Assembly (NCBI RefSeq): GCF_023091745.1
Contig: NC_068928.1
Location: 12,604,001 to 12,668,000 of the forward strand
Origin: Budorcas taxicolor
Lineage: Eukaryota > Chordata > Mammalia > Artiodactyla > Bovidae
DNA: 64,000 nucleotides
Direction of reading: 5' to 3'
Shown: positions 1-10,860 of the stretch, one piece after another
Layout of the letters: every line of letters starts with the position of its first letter
How positions within the stretch are numbered: position 1 is the stretch's first letter
Notes under the pieces: model-generated
Seen by the model: only the letters and a program-made list of their open reading frames with translations
What the model was told of the DNA's origin: nothing
The model's database searches: none
Translations under genes and position numbers: made by a program

Positions 1-667
1 ATTGACAAGTTAATTTTTACACATTTTGATGATATTCCAAATTGGAGAACATGTATAGATAACTTAAACATTTTCTATATAGTTTAAATATTTGAAATAG
101 TTTCTTACAGATTTTATTGTTGTTGTCATCATTATTATTGATATCTGAAAGAAGATTCTACTTTCTAAGACTAACTAATCATTGGTTTTTTTCCTTGTAG
201 TGCCCTTTCCTCACCCATTTTGTTCATTATTATTTAGCATCACATAGTGTTGAACTTTGGAGACAGACTATAAACTCCAAATGTAATTTGCTTTAATGAA
301 CTTTTTACAAATTTAGTGTATTGAATCCCCTACTATTGTACATGCACAGTCCTGTCTAAACACAGTTTGGAAGCTCTGCTTGAATTTGAAGGCTCATCCT
401 TTAGATGCTTTGGAATGCCTACATTCTAACTGAACTGTCTACTAATTCTAGGTTGAATTGCCATTTTTAACATTCCTGGTTTGTTTTTTTTTGGCAGGGG
501 GTGGGAAGGTGTCACTCACTGGAAAGTAAAGTTCTTTCTTGTTTTTTGTCTTTTATCATGGGTCCATAGCATAAATCCTTCTTATAGGTTCTCCTTTTCC
601 TTTTTTTTTTTTTGAATTATAGCAGAATACAATGGTTATTCTTTGTTTTTGCTTGTCTGTCCTATTA
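1..667. other. intronic sequence, nothing recognised
   Basis: AT-rich sequence with short T-runs, presumably the upstream USP32 intron. The preceding coding exon, expected to end just before residue 191, was searched for by eye and not found between 1 and 9647. Confidence 0.5.
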
Positions 668-1902
668 TTAGGTTGGTGCAAATGTAACTGCGGTTTCAGA
701 CCATGAATTTTAAATCGTTATAACTAGGTTCAAACACATCTTTATTAATCAAAATAGGACCCATTACAGTCAAGTTTGTTTATTCCTGTAGCATAAAAAT
801 CTGTACTTTGGGATTCTAGGAATTCTTGGAAAGTGTTCTGTGCCTCCTCCTGGTTGTGGAGCATTTTACCTGCAAAAAGCTGTTGAGGTGCCTGAAGAAG
901 TGATAGTTGGCAAGAGGTCATGTGAATATGGCAGATGAGGCAAAATTTCATAGCCCAGCTTATCCGACTTTTGAAGCATTGGTTGTATGGTGTGCTGTCG
1001 GTCCTTGTCGTGGAGAATTGGGCCCATTCTGTGGACCAGTACCCGCGGTAGTCATTGCAGTTTTCTCATCAGTTTGCTGAGCACACTTTTCCGACGTAAT
1101 GTTTCGCTGGAATTCAGAAAGATGTAGTAGGTCAGACAGGCAGCAGACCAGCAAACAGTGATCGTGACCTTTTTTTCATTCGAGTTTGGCTTTGGGAAGT
1201 GTTTTGTAGCTTCTCAGTCCAGCCAGTGAGGTGGTCGTCGCTGGTTGTCATATAAAATCCACTCTTCGTTGCACATCACAGTCCTATCGAGAAATGGTTT
1301 ATTTTGTTGGGTAAAATAGAAGAAGACAACACTTCAAAATGATGATTTTTAAAATTTGCTGTCAGTTTATGCAGCACACACTTATCGAGCTTTTTCATCT
1401 TTCCAGTTTGCTTCAAATGCCAAATGACTATGGAGTGGTCAGTGTTGAGTGCTTCAGCAACTTCTCATGTAGTTGTAAGAGGATCAGGTTTGATGATCGT
1501 TCTCAAATGGTTGTTGTCAACTTCTGATGGCTGGCCACTACACTCCTCATCTTCAAGACTCTTGTCTCCTTTGCAAAGAGCACACCACTGCACTGTACGT
1601 TAGTTAGCAGGTCCTGGACCAAATGCATTGTTGATGTTCCAAGTTATGTCTGCTGCTGTATAACCTATTTTGAATGTGAATAAGAAAATCACTCAGATTT
1701 GCTTTTTGCCTGACATCATTTCCCTAGTATAAAATAAATATAAAATACACATCAAGTAATAAGTCATTAGCAAAAAAAAGTAAAGTGAGAAATGCACATT
1801 AAAATGATGTATAACATAGCCACATTTATTTAAGAATATATTCCAGTATCAAATGGCAAAGTGCAACATTGCAAAACTGGAATTACTTTTGCACCAACGT
1901 AA
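668..1902 (-). mobile_element. mariner DNA transposon (Hsmar1-like), near full length, inactive
   Basis: The left end reads TTAGGTTGGTGCAAATGTAA and the right end is its inverted counterpart (…TTTTGCACCAACGTAA). A TA dinucleotide flanks each end (666-667 and 1903-1904), as expected for mariner target-site duplication. At 1235 bp it is close to the roughly 1.29 kb of complete elements of this type. On the minus strand, transposase fragments can be read in shifting frames: the C-terminus at 745-951 contains FYATGINKL and ends CNGSYFD, and 960-1154 and 1200-1290 match the catalytic region and a WILYDN-like motif. Frameshifts and stops disrupt it, so no functional transposase is encoded. Confidence 0.9.
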
Positions 1903-2045
1903 TACTACCTGTTTTCCATAGAGATTTTTACACGTGTTTTGCCTTTGTTTGTAATATCCTTCTGCTACACTTTTTTTTCCTTTCCCTGGTCAACTCTTAG
2001 ATGTTCTGTCTGTACCTCATTTTTTTCATATCAAAACTTCTAGGA

Positions 2046-2258
2046 AAGTGAAAGTGAAGTCGCTCAGTCATATCCGACTCTTTGTGACCCCATGGACTGT
2101 AGCCTACCAGGCTTCTCCCTCCATGGGATTCTCCAGGCAAGAATACTGGAGTGGGTTACCATTTCCTTCTCCAGGGGATCTTCCCGACCCAGGGATCGAA
2201 ACTGGGTCTCCTGCATTGGAGGCAGACACTTTAACCTCTGAGCCACCAGGGAAGCCCC
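2046..2258 (-). mobile_element. Bov-tA SINE, antisense
   Basis: Reverse complement of a tRNA-Glu-headed bovid SINE. The A-unit (GTCGCTCAGTC…, CCATGGACTG) comes first, and the tRNA-derived head ends the copy as GAGCCACCAGGGAAGCCC. Confidence 0.9.
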
Positions 2259-2268
2259 CCCAAAAATG

Positions 2269-2399
2269 TTTGCTGCTGCTGGTACTGCTAAGTCGCTTCA
2301 ATCGTGTCCGACTCTGTGCAACCCCATAGACGGCAGCCCACCAGGCTCCCCCATCCCTGGGATTCTCCAGGCAAGAACACTGGAGTGGGTTGCCATTTT
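2269..2399 (-). mobile_element. BOV-A2 SINE unit
   Basis: Begins with GCTGCTGCTGG and contains GTCGCTTCAATCGTGTCC and ATAGACGGCAGCCCACC, typical of BOV-A2. It stops at GGTTGCCATTTT. It sits directly after an antisense Bov-tA. Confidence 0.85.
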
Positions 2400-2424
2400 A
2401 GGAAGGTTCCAGTTTACCACATGC

Positions 2425-2640
2425 AGACTGAGCACTCACTAAAGGAAGCACTGTGCTCCTGGTACATTGTCTCATTTAAGCCTGTACCACCTCTGGAGTT
2501 AATTTTCTCTCCATTCCAAAAATGAGGAAACCACAGCTATGAAGAGTTAAAGAAACTTTTCTCAAGATCAAATAGCGAAGAGGTGCTGAAATTGGAATGT
2601 GAGAACCTAGAGTGCATATTATTATCACTTTAGGATTTGA
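2425..2640 (+). repeat. MIR fossil SINE
   Basis: Weak match to the mammalian-wide MIR core, with AAAATGAGGAAACCACAGCT followed by a GAGTTAAAGAAACTTTTCTC-like segment in the usual order. Old and diverged. Confidence 0.6.
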
Positions 2641-4033
2641 AGACAGTTTATTGACACGCAGCGCAGTCATTTTGCTTCTTTAATCTTGTATGAGTAGTTT
2701 GTGATTGCAGGTAAAAGGAGGTGCTCGTGGGGTAGTTGTGGTTGCGGTGAGCCATCTTCCTCAGACTTACTTTGGACAGCCTTGCAGGCTCACTTTTCCA
2801 ATTTCCTTTTTTTCCCCCCTTGGGATACCTTCAAATGATTATTATTTTGAATTTCTCTTTAATAATTAATTTCATTGGATCCAGCAAGATCATTGAGATT
2901 GCCCATTTACCAGCAGTGAAATAGGTAATTAGAAGAACTATGATTTTTAAGGACTGTGTTTTAAATTGAGAATTATTTTCCTTAATGATGATCATATTTT
3001 CATAGAGTTCAGGTATATTATTTAGAAGAAAATATGTGTGCTAATTCTTTCTGTAAATATGTGTTTCAAATAATAGAATCTAGATCCTGAGATAATTTAT
3101 AAATATTTGGGGCTAATTTTAGGGCCACTGAACTCTTTTTCATTGTTTTTCTTTTCTTATCTGAGTCAAATTTATGTAGTCTCTATTTTATTATCTCAAC
3201 TAAAATATACATATTAGTATGTTACCTTGCCACATTTTAGTTTGCAATGTTACGACCTCCTTTGTGTAAGCAAAAAGTACTTGAGTGATTGTTCAGTCAT
3301 CAACTGTCTAGTAAATCTTCATGTCCCTTCTTCAATATCCTCTTCATTATCTTCTTATCTGGTTGTAATGATGTAAAGCCTAAGTAGATTGCAGAAGGTC
3401 ATTGCTTTTGAGAACAGGTTGCTTTCTCAGAAATGTTGCAGAACTGTATTACTCTTTGAAAATACTTGGCATTTTCCTGAGCCTTATTTTTGTTTTTAAA
3501 TGAGAATCCAATTCTGGCATTAAAAAGCACTTTCTGCAGCTGGAGCCTTCCGGTAAGGTGGGACTTGATTAGGATGGCCCAAAGAGCAGGCCAAGAACTA
3601 CTTAGACTGTTGGGAATATGTTATGCTACTGTTGTGAACCAGAAAAAATTATACCCATAGGTGGGTGATAAATTCATTCCTGTTTAGCAAATAAAATAGA
3701 AGTTTTGGTATTGATGTATGAATTACAAATAGAGTAACTACTGCAATTATTACCTCTAACTTCTTTAAGTGAAAATGAAGTTATTTTTTTTCTCAGCAGT
3801 TCAGCTGACAACTCATAGAAGTTTCATATAATTTTAAAAATCAATTCCAGTTGCAAAGTAATTGAACCTTTGCAAAGGTTGATTCATCAAGAGGTTACAT
3901 TATAGTAATGAATGTAGTATGGATGTAATATATTTGTTATTTGGTTAAATAAGAAAAAATATATGATAGTTATATTGTATGTACCGGAGACATGTACCTT
4001 GTGTGAAAATTGTATCTTTTATTGTGTCATCTT
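2641..4033. other. intronic sequence, nothing recognised
   Basis: Mostly AT-rich unique-looking DNA. A GC-richer, CpG-containing patch at about 2709-2760 stands out, but it has no convincing splice context or protein match. Confidence 0.5.
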
Positions 4034-4046
4034 TTTTGATGATTTT

Positions 4047-4245
4047 GGGCTTCCCTGATAGTTCAGTTGGTTAAAAAAAAAAAATCCGCCTGCAATGCAG
4101 GAGACCTCTGTTCAGTTCCTGGGTCAGGAAAATCCCCTGGAGAAGGGAAAGGCTACCTACTCCAGTATTCTGGCCTGAAGAATTCCATGGACCATATAGT
4201 CCATGGGGTCGCAGAGTCAAACATGACTGAGTGACTTTCACTCAC
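4047..4245 (+). mobile_element. Bov-tA SINE with perfect 13-bp target-site duplication
   Basis: Starts GGGCTTCCCTGATAGTTCAG (tRNA-derived head) and ends in the GACTGAGTGACTTTCACT tail. TTTTGATGATTTT flanks both sides (4034-4046 and 4246-4258). A run of 12 A, unusual for the family, has expanded within the head between the two internal promoter boxes. Confidence 0.95.
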
Positions 4246-4313
4246 TTTTGATGATTTTTCTGTAAAATCTTAAAAATGAATTCATCCCATTGATTATTTA
4301 AAACTGAACTAGG

Positions 4314-4432
4314 GGAAGTTCCCTGGTGGTTAGGATTCAGCACTTTCATTGTTGCTGCCTGGGTTTGGTCCCTGGTTGGGGAACTGAGATTCTGCATCCT
4401 GCAAGCCACAAGGCATAGCAAAAAAAATCCCT
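4314..4432 (+). mobile_element. CHR-2-type tRNA-derived SINE
   Basis: Contains TTCCCTGGTGGTTAGGATTC and GGTCCCTGGTTGGGGAAC, with an A-rich tail. Flanked by the direct repeat CTGAACTAGG (4304-4313 and 4433-4442). Confidence 0.9.
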
Positions 4433-4803
4433 CTGAACTAGGATTTTGTGTAATGTGAAAAATCATACAATGGTATAGATGATAGAATGAAATTATTAGA
4501 TGTAATATTCCCAAACAACCCAGGTGACGATCAAGTACATTTATCATTATAGTTAAATGAAGCCAAAGAACTATGTTTCCTTTTCCTTTTTTTGATTACC
4601 TACATTTTAAATATTTTTCATGCAGCAAAATGTAAAATGTATCAATAGTTCAATAAAAACAAGTAATACAAATTTTTAAATCAATTTAGTGTTATTAGTA
4701 TTTTCATTTTTTAACTTCATAAAACACATTATCTTATATCCTTATCACTCAGTTACTTATTACTTTTAGTAAATAATACGTGATTAGTTTCCTTTACTTC
4801 AAG

Positions 4804-5029
4804 AAGTGGGAAGGGAATGTGACTGCTTTTGATTTAGTCACTCAGCAGTGTCTGACTCTTTGCAACCCCATGGACTGTAGCCTGATAGTTTCCTCTGTCC
4901 ATGGGATTTTCTAGGCAAGAATACTGGAGTGGGCTGCCATTTCCTTCTCCAGGGGATCTTCCAGAGCCAGGAATCAGACCTAGGTCTCCCACTTTGCAGG
5001 CAGATTCTCTACTGCCACCAGGAAAGCCC
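4804..5029 (-). mobile_element. Bov-tA SINE, antisense
   Basis: A-unit (CTCAGCAGTGTCTGACTCTT) to tRNA head (GCCACCAGGAAAGCCC). Flanked by TTACTTCAAG at 4794-4803 and 5030-5039. Confidence 0.93.
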
Positions 5030-5039
5030 TTACTTCAAG

Positions 5040-5770
5040 TGTAGGGGAACTTCATTGTTGCTCCTGGACTCCTTCTCCATAGGTTTTAAGAGTATATGTT
5101 CTAGGATAGGCAAGGCAAGAACTTTCCAGGAGAGCATTCGTCTTTGTAAATTGTGGGGACTAATTACGTGACTCAAAGCCTGTTTTGTTTTCAGCTATGG
5201 CAGGTATATAGTTATTCCCATGAACTTTTCTTTCTACTTAAGAATAAATTAGAAGAGTGTCTTTCTGAAAATCTCACTTCTTTCATTTACTGATGTATAA
5301 GATGATGTGTACAAAATTTTGTTCTCCCAGCAAAGGATTTTTATTTTTTGTTTAAAAAAAAAAAAGTCATTCCTCAGTCCTTTAAGTAAATACTCTCTTT
5401 TAGATCTTAGACATAGTGAGCGTCAGAGTAGAGTAGGGGATAGGAAGGAAAGACAGAGAAACATTAGCTTTCTGTCCCGGGAGCCCCTTGAAGGTCAAGC
5501 CAAAGGAGTAGTTTTTTCCTTAAAATTTTATGTAAGTTGGTGGAATATGTTTTCACTTATTAACCAGTTTTTATGACTATGATAATTACATAAATGCAGT
5601 ACAGTACATACGTTGATTTGACTATCTCTTAGATCTCTTGCTGATAAGGACAAGTTTCTCCCTGAAATTTTTATTAAAACTGCTAAGTGTAAGAATGAAT
5701 CCTTTGAAGTCACTGGAAATTTAAAATACATTGTTCTTGTCTTCCCAGGTAACTTGTAAGCTATTTTTCC
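5040..5770. other. intronic sequence, nothing recognised
   Basis: No exon or repeat family recognised; includes an A-run near 5354. Confidence 0.45.
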
Positions 5771-6110
5771 ATTAAAAAATATTTATGGAATGCTCAAAAT
5801 GTACCAGATATTATTCTAAGTTTTAGAACATAGCAAAGAATAAAATAGACCCAAAAACCTGCCTACAAGGAGTATATGTTCTAGTTGGAGGAGACAGCAA
5901 TAAACAAAACAAATGAGTCGTAGAGAGCAAAGTAAATAAAGAAGGAAAGGGGTGGAGGAATGTCATTGGATGGGATGGACTTTGGAAGATCTGAGAATGT
6001 GACATAAGAGAAAAGATCTGAAGGACCTGTGGAAATAGCCATGCTATCTTGGGAAAGAGGGTTAAAAAGTTTTGAAGCAGAGAAGTAGCGTGATTCTGTT
6101 TAAATTGTTC
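5771..6110 (+). repeat. ancient interspersed repeat, family unassigned
   Basis: Resembles the common mammalian repeat with 'AATGCTCAAAATGTACCAGA…AATAAACAAAACAAATGAG' segments and the downstream GACATAAGAGAAAAGATCTG motif. Too diverged for me to name. Confidence 0.45.
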
Positions 6111-6239
6111 TTTTCAAATGACGTTTTATTCTTAGTGAAAAGTTCTCCCCATTTTTATGAATTGTATGTCTTGTACTTGTTAATCTATTGTAGTCTTTAT
6201 GTTTTTTAACTGCATGTATTGATTTAAACACACTTCTCT

Positions 6240-6423
6240 TCTTAGCTGCCCACCAGGCTATTCCTAACTCAGCAGTCAAAAGTGGCTGTTGGTTGGATCA
6301 TGGCACTCCTCTGCTTCAGACCCTCCAGTGGTTCATAGTTTTACTTAGAATCAGAATCCTTCCAGTGGCCTGTATAATCTGACCACCATTTTCTTGCTGA
6401 CTTTATCTCCTCCTACTCTCTCC
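6240..6423 (-). repeat. L2-like fossil LINE, part 1, interrupted by BovB
   Basis: Segment with CTCTGCTTCAGACCCTCCAG and the GGCCTGTATAATCTGACCACC-like order typical of antisense L2. It appears to resume after the BovB insertion, at about 7155. Confidence 0.5.
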
Positions 6424-7153
6424 TTCAGTTCAGTTCAGTTGCTCAGTCATGTCTGACTCTCTGTGACCCCATGAATCACAGCATGCCAGGCCTCCCTGTC
6501 CATCACCAACTCCCAGAGTTCACCCAAACTCATGTCCATTGAGTCGGTGATGCCATCCAGCCATCTCATCCTCTGTCGTCCCCTTCTCCTGCCCCCAATC
6601 CCTCCCAGCATCAGAGTCTTTTCCAATGAGTCAACTCTTCGCATGAGGTGGCCTAAGTACTGGAGTTTCAGCTTTAGCATCATTCCTTCCTAAGAACACC
6701 CAGGACTGATATCCTTTAGAATGGACTGGTTGGATCTCCTTGCAGTCCAAGGGACTCTCAAGAGTCTTCTCCAAAACCACAGTTCAAAAGCATCAGTTCT
6801 TCGGCACTCAGCCTTCTTCACAGTCCAACTCTCACATCCATAGATGACCACTGGAAAAACCATAGCCTTGACCTGGTGGACCTTTGTTGGCAAAGTAATA
6901 TCTCTGCTTTTGAATATGCTATCTAGGTTGGTCATAACTTTCCTTCCAAGGAGTAAGCGTATTTTAATTTCATGGCCGCAATCACCATCTGCAGTGATTT
7001 TGGAGCCCCAAAGAAACAAAGTCTGACACTGTTTCCACTGTTTCCCCATCTATTTCCCGGGAAGTGAGGGGACCAGATGCCATGATCTTAGTTTTCTGAA
7101 TGTTGAGCTTTAAGCCAACTTTTTCACTCTCCTCTTTCACTTTCATCAAGACT
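6424..7153 (-). mobile_element. BovB (RTE) LINE 3' part, antisense
   Basis: Starts TTCAGTTCAGTTGCTCAGTC, typical of BovB in reverse. On the minus strand it encodes the end of the reverse transcriptase ORF in two broken frames: 7049-6690 contains GSKITADGDCGHEIK and YGCESWTVKKAE, and 6683-6447 contains YLGHLMRRVDSLEKT. It is 5' truncated, as is usual. Confidence 0.93.
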
Positions 7154-7154
7154 A

Positions 7155-7330
7155 TTATTATTCCCTCCGCTTACTAACTTCACTTTAGCCACTCTTGTTC
7201 TTTCTCTTCCTTGAGCTTTCAAGGCATGCTCTCATCTCAAAGCCTCTATCCTTGTTCCTTCTCTATAAAGTGTTTTTTCTCCATGATTGGACCCCTTGGC
7301 TCCTTGAGATCTCTGCCTGTGTTACCCTCA
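7155..7330 (-). repeat. L2-like fossil LINE, part 2
   Basis: Continues the pattern seen before the BovB element (CCTCCGCTTACTAACTTCAC, then CATGCTCTCATCTCAAAGCC). Family assignment is tentative. Confidence 0.45.
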
Positions 7331-7534
7331 CAAAGTCAGGAGATAATCATCTCCAGACAGTAGTTCTGTCCTATGGAAATTTTCCTGAGACTGAAGCTAG
7401 GCTGTTTCATGGGCTGGCAGTTTCATGGGCTCACAGTTTTGAAGTCTCAGAATCTTTGAAGGTTGCAGTCTGAAGACTCTGGGGTCCTCAGGTGCTGTCA
7501 TTTTATGGAGTTGGAGTCTTGTGGTTGTGCAATT

Positions 7535-7735
7535 TCAATTCAGGGATGGCAAACATATTCTTAAAAAGGCAGTAAATATTTCAGACTTGTGGGCCATATG
7601 GCTCTTCATTACAATTATTCAACTCTGCCATTGTAACATATTAGTAACCATAAACTCTGTCTGTAAATGTTATTGTGTGCTAATAAAACATTTATACAAA
7701 CATGCATGCAGCCAATGAGGCTAAAATTTGTAGAC
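7535..7735 (+). repeat. fossil hAT-type DNA transposon fragment (tentative)
   Basis: Contains GGGATGGCAAACATATTCTT, CTTGTGGGCCATATGGCTCT, CAACTCTGCCATTGTAACAT and AATAAAACATTTATACAAAC, matching an old non-autonomous DNA transposon that I remember but cannot name with certainty. Confidence 0.5.
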
Positions 7736-7889
7736 CTCTACATTTAAAAACTGGTAGTTTCTGGGCTCTCTGGAATAGAAATATGAGCTCACCTTCAGAA
7801 CATTTGAACTAGAGGTATACTTCATCTAACCAGAGCTGCATCTAAACGCCCACCCACAATCTGTTACGATTAATGATATCAGATAGACG

Positions 7890-8440
7890 TTAGGAGCCAA
7901 GCATTTCTTGTTTTCATCATTCCTTTGTATAGATAGTGGTTTCCATCTGGTATCACTTAATCTGAAGAACATCTTTTTATATTCTTTTTGGTATAGTTCT
8001 GCTGTTGATGAATTCTCTCAGCTTTTGTTTGTCAAAAAATGCTTTATTTTACCTTTTTTTTTTGAAGGAGTTTTCATAGGTTATAGAATTTGAGATTAAT
8101 AGAATTTTAGTTTTTTTTCTCCTTTTTAGTCCTCTTCCCCTCCCCCTGTCCCCATTGTCTTCTGGCTGCCTTGTTTCTGAAGAGAAATCATTGCTTAATT
8201 CCCCTGGTTATAATGTATTTTTTCTCCTCTCTCATGCTGCTTTAGAGATGTTTTTCTTTATCAGCAACTTGATTACATCTTACCTTGGTTTGGTTTTCTT
8301 TGAATTTTTCTTACACAGGGTTCACTAAACTTCTGGATTATAGGATTATAGTTTTTATCAAATTTGAAAATTTTTCAGCTGTTAATTGTTTTAAACATTT
8401 TCTGCCCACTCTTTTCTGGGACCCCAATAATATATATGCT
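7890..8440 (-). mobile_element. L1M fossil LINE, antisense, part 1
   Basis: TGATGAATTCTCTCAGCTTT, ATTGCTTAATTCCCCTGGTT and GGGTTCACTAAACTTCTGGA occur in the order of the antisense 3' region of old L1 elements. Interrupted at 8441 by a CHR SINE and resumes at about 8740. Confidence 0.8.
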
Positions 8441-8739
8441 GTGCTTTAAAAAAATTTTTATTTTATTTTTGGCTGTGCTGAATTTTGCTGCTGCGCAGGC
8501 TTTTCTCCAGTTTTGAGGGCTACTGCCTAGTTGCAGTGAGAGGGATTCTTGTGGACCATGGGCTCTACAGTGAGCAGGACTCAGTAGCTGCAGAGCACAG
8601 GCTGTGGAGAGCACGCTCAGTAGTCACGGCACATGTGCTTCGTTGCCTCACAACACATGGGATCTTCCTGCACCAGAGATCAAACCCAATCTGCTGCATT
8701 GGCAGGGGACTCCTACCACTGAGCCACCAGGGAAGCCTT
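8441..8739 (-). mobile_element. CHR-1-type SINE, antisense, nested in L1M
   Basis: Starts with a T/A-rich tail, then TTTTGGCTGTGCTGAATTTT and the GCTGTGGAGAGCACGCTCAG body, and ends GAGCCACCAGGGAAGCC (antisense tRNA head). Confidence 0.88.
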
Positions 8740-8830
8740 GCGGCACTTTTGATATTGCCTTACAGGTCCCTGAGATTCTAGTAATTTTTTCAGTCTTTGT
8801 TCCTTGGAAGGAAGAAAACCACACATATAG
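8740..8830 (-). mobile_element. L1M fossil LINE, antisense, part 2
   Basis: ATATTGCCTTACAGGTCCCTGAG continues the L1M sequence interrupted at 8440. Confidence 0.7.
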
Positions 8831-8989
8831 AATGTAACCATAGTTAGAGATTATCTGTGATTTTTTTTAAAAAAATGCATTTTCTGATGAATGAGGAGAA
8901 AAATCTGATCATGTTTTCATGATGCCCCTATTACCTATCACATTATAAATTCTAATCTTTCTTTCTTGTTTATTGACTTCATAATTTGG

Positions 8990-9235
8990 GGGGTTTTAAT
9001 ATATATCTTTAATTTTTTATTATATAATGGGAATTAGCCAATTAACAATGTGTTGTGGTAGTTTCAGGTGAACATCGAAGGGAACTTCATTACTTTTAAC
9101 ATCTTTTATCCTGTTCTTTTTGTTTCTTTAATAAGTATTCAATGTGTAAGTAGTTACCATATCAACAGTATGAATCAGACATGGAATCCTTCTGTTTGGG
9201 TGTTTACAGTACAGCCAGGAGAGAAAAGAAAAGGA
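8990..9235 (-). mobile_element. L1 3' end fragment, antisense
   Basis: GTTGTGGTAGTTTCAGGTGA followed by ACATCGAAGGGAACTTCA is the antisense 3'UTR start of ruminant L1, also seen at 59575. Confidence 0.6.
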
Positions 9236-9261
9236 AAAAAAAAATATATATATATATATAT
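9228..9261. repeat. A-rich tract plus (AT)9 microsatellite
   Basis: A run of A followed by nine AT units at 9244-9261. Confidence 0.95.
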
Positions 9262-9400
9262 CTATATAAAAAATCATCAAATCCAGGATAGAGATTAAAT
9301 ATTACCAAAAATGTTGTGGGAAACCAGAATGAAACATCTCAGTTGTTTACTATTTACATGTTGGACTTAAAACAGCCTTCCGCGAAAAAAATTCCATTTT

Positions 9401-9453
9401 AAAACCTGTTTCAATAAATAAATAAATAAATAAATAAAATAAAACCTGTTTCA
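9401..9453. repeat. (AAAT)n tract bounded by a 13-bp direct repeat
   Basis: AAAACCTGTTTCA occurs at 9401-9413 and again at 9441-9453. Between them is a tract of AATA units only (9414-9440). Confidence 0.95.
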
Positions 9454-9647
9454 TGTTAATTTGGCTTACTTTTCATTTCATTTTAGGTATAATGTGTTTG
9501 TTTTTCAGAGTTTTGTTTTAGGTAGTTGTTAGCAGTATAACTGAGAAATTAAAATATATCCTTAAAAGCTGCATTATCAGGATGAGCTAACTAACTGCCT
9601 AGAAGAGAAGACTGAGGTTTTATGATGTTGTTTGATTTGACTCTCAG

Positions 9648-9779
9648 TGGAGGAATCAGACATCATTGATCTGGAGAAACGCTATTGGTTGCTGAAGGCT
9701 CAATCCCGAACTGGACGATTTGATTTAGAGACATTTGGCCCATTGGTTTCACCACCAATTCGTCCATCTCTAAGTGAAG
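9648..9779 (+). CDS. USP32: USP32 exon, residues ~191-235 (before the EF-hand pair)
   Basis: First coding exon in the window. It begins with the last two bases of a Leu codon and reads EESDIIDLEKRYWLLK…, ending SLSEG with 1 nt carried over. Acceptor is ctctcag and donor is G|gtagga. It encodes the conserved helix region leading into the calcium-binding EF-hand pair, and the sequence is essentially that of human USP32. The upstream intron is at least 9.6 kb; the next intron is 1856 nt. Confidence 0.96.
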
Positions 9780-10011
9780 GTAGGAATCATTATGTTTCTA
9801 TGATGTTCCTTGCTAAACACATGAGACCAGCTTTTATTTCTAACCAATACATCTTTACTCTAAAAGGCCATAATGTTATAGGTTTGCAGGTTTCTTGCAA
9901 ATAGTTCAGTGGGGAGGAAAATTAAATGGGAAATTAAGATTATAGTCTTGAGCATCCTATTCTACTTAGGTAACCTTGCATAAATCAGTTTAGTTCTCTC
10001 ATCTGTACATA

Positions 10012-10224
10012 TGTGCTAATTAGTCGCTCAGTCATGTTCAGCTCTTTGGCCCCATGGACTGTAGCCTGCCAGGCTCCTCTGTCCATGGGATTCTCTAGGC
10101 AAGAATACTGGCGGGGGATGCCATGCCGTCCTCCAGGGAATTCTCCCAACCCAGGGACCTAGGTTCTCTTGCGGCTCCTGCATTGGCAAGCAGGTTCTTT
10201 ACCACTAGGTCCACCTGGGAAGCC
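10012..10224 (-). mobile_element. Bov-tA SINE, antisense
   Basis: GTGCTAATTAGTCGCTCAGTC start and CCACCTGGGAAGCCT end. Diverged in the middle. Confidence 0.9.
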
Positions 10225-10440
10225 TCCCTCTCACCTGTGTATTCTCATAAATAAAATGTTTTGACCATGACAGTGGTTATGAAACTACTCCTATGGGTGC
10301 CTCAGAAACTCACTCCTGTAGTGCAGGGGTTAGGGAGGTGGCCACTGAGCAGGGAAAGCTCTGGACTTCCACATACAGCCCCACCTCTGCCTCAGCTCAA
10401 GAACCTCCACAATTTTTCTTTCACATAAGAAGGTTCACTG

Positions 10441-10562
10441 GGGAATTCCCTAACGGTCCAGCAGTTAGGACTCCTCGATTTCACTGCCACGGGCCTGGGT
10501 TCAATTTCTGGTTGAGAAGTAGGATCCTGTGCATGGCACAGCAAAAATTTTAAAAAAAGAAG
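10441..10562 (+). mobile_element. CHR-2-type SINE
   Basis: GGAATTCCCTAACGGTCCAG through GTTCAATTTCTGGTTGAGAA to an A-rich tail. AAGGTTC(C)ACTG flanks both sides. Confidence 0.88.
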
Positions 10563-10739
10563 AAAAAGGTTCCACTGTAGTGTCACTCCTTCCACCACCC
10601 AAAAAAAGATTAGGAAACCACTGGACTGGACCATATCTACAGTTCTCACTTAGCCCTAAATTTCTCATTGCTATCACTTAAAAAGATGGAAATGTAAACA
10701 GTAGTTGTCGGGTGATATCACAGAAACCACATATGGAGT

Positions 10740-10860
10740 CTGAATACTTGGGTTTTTCTTCTGGTTCAGACCTTGTTAAACTTTCTTTTGGCAAGTTGTT
10801 TAACTCCTCGTTAGCTATGATTTTCCTTCTCTTTAAACTGAGGGCACAGAAGTAGAGTCT
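10740..10860 (+). repeat. MIR-like fossil fragment
   Basis: Weak MIR pattern (GGCAAGTTGTTTAACTCCTC, TTTAAACTGAGGGCACAG). Confidence 0.4.

Noticed and set aside
2709..2830. Possible extra exon (GC-richer open stretch after an AG)
   Set aside because: No match to USP32 and no convincing acceptor tract; kept only as unassigned sequence.
1..9647. Search for the preceding USP32 exon (coding the residues just before 191)
   Set aside because: No matching codons with a proper donor were found by eye; the upstream intron probably extends past the window.
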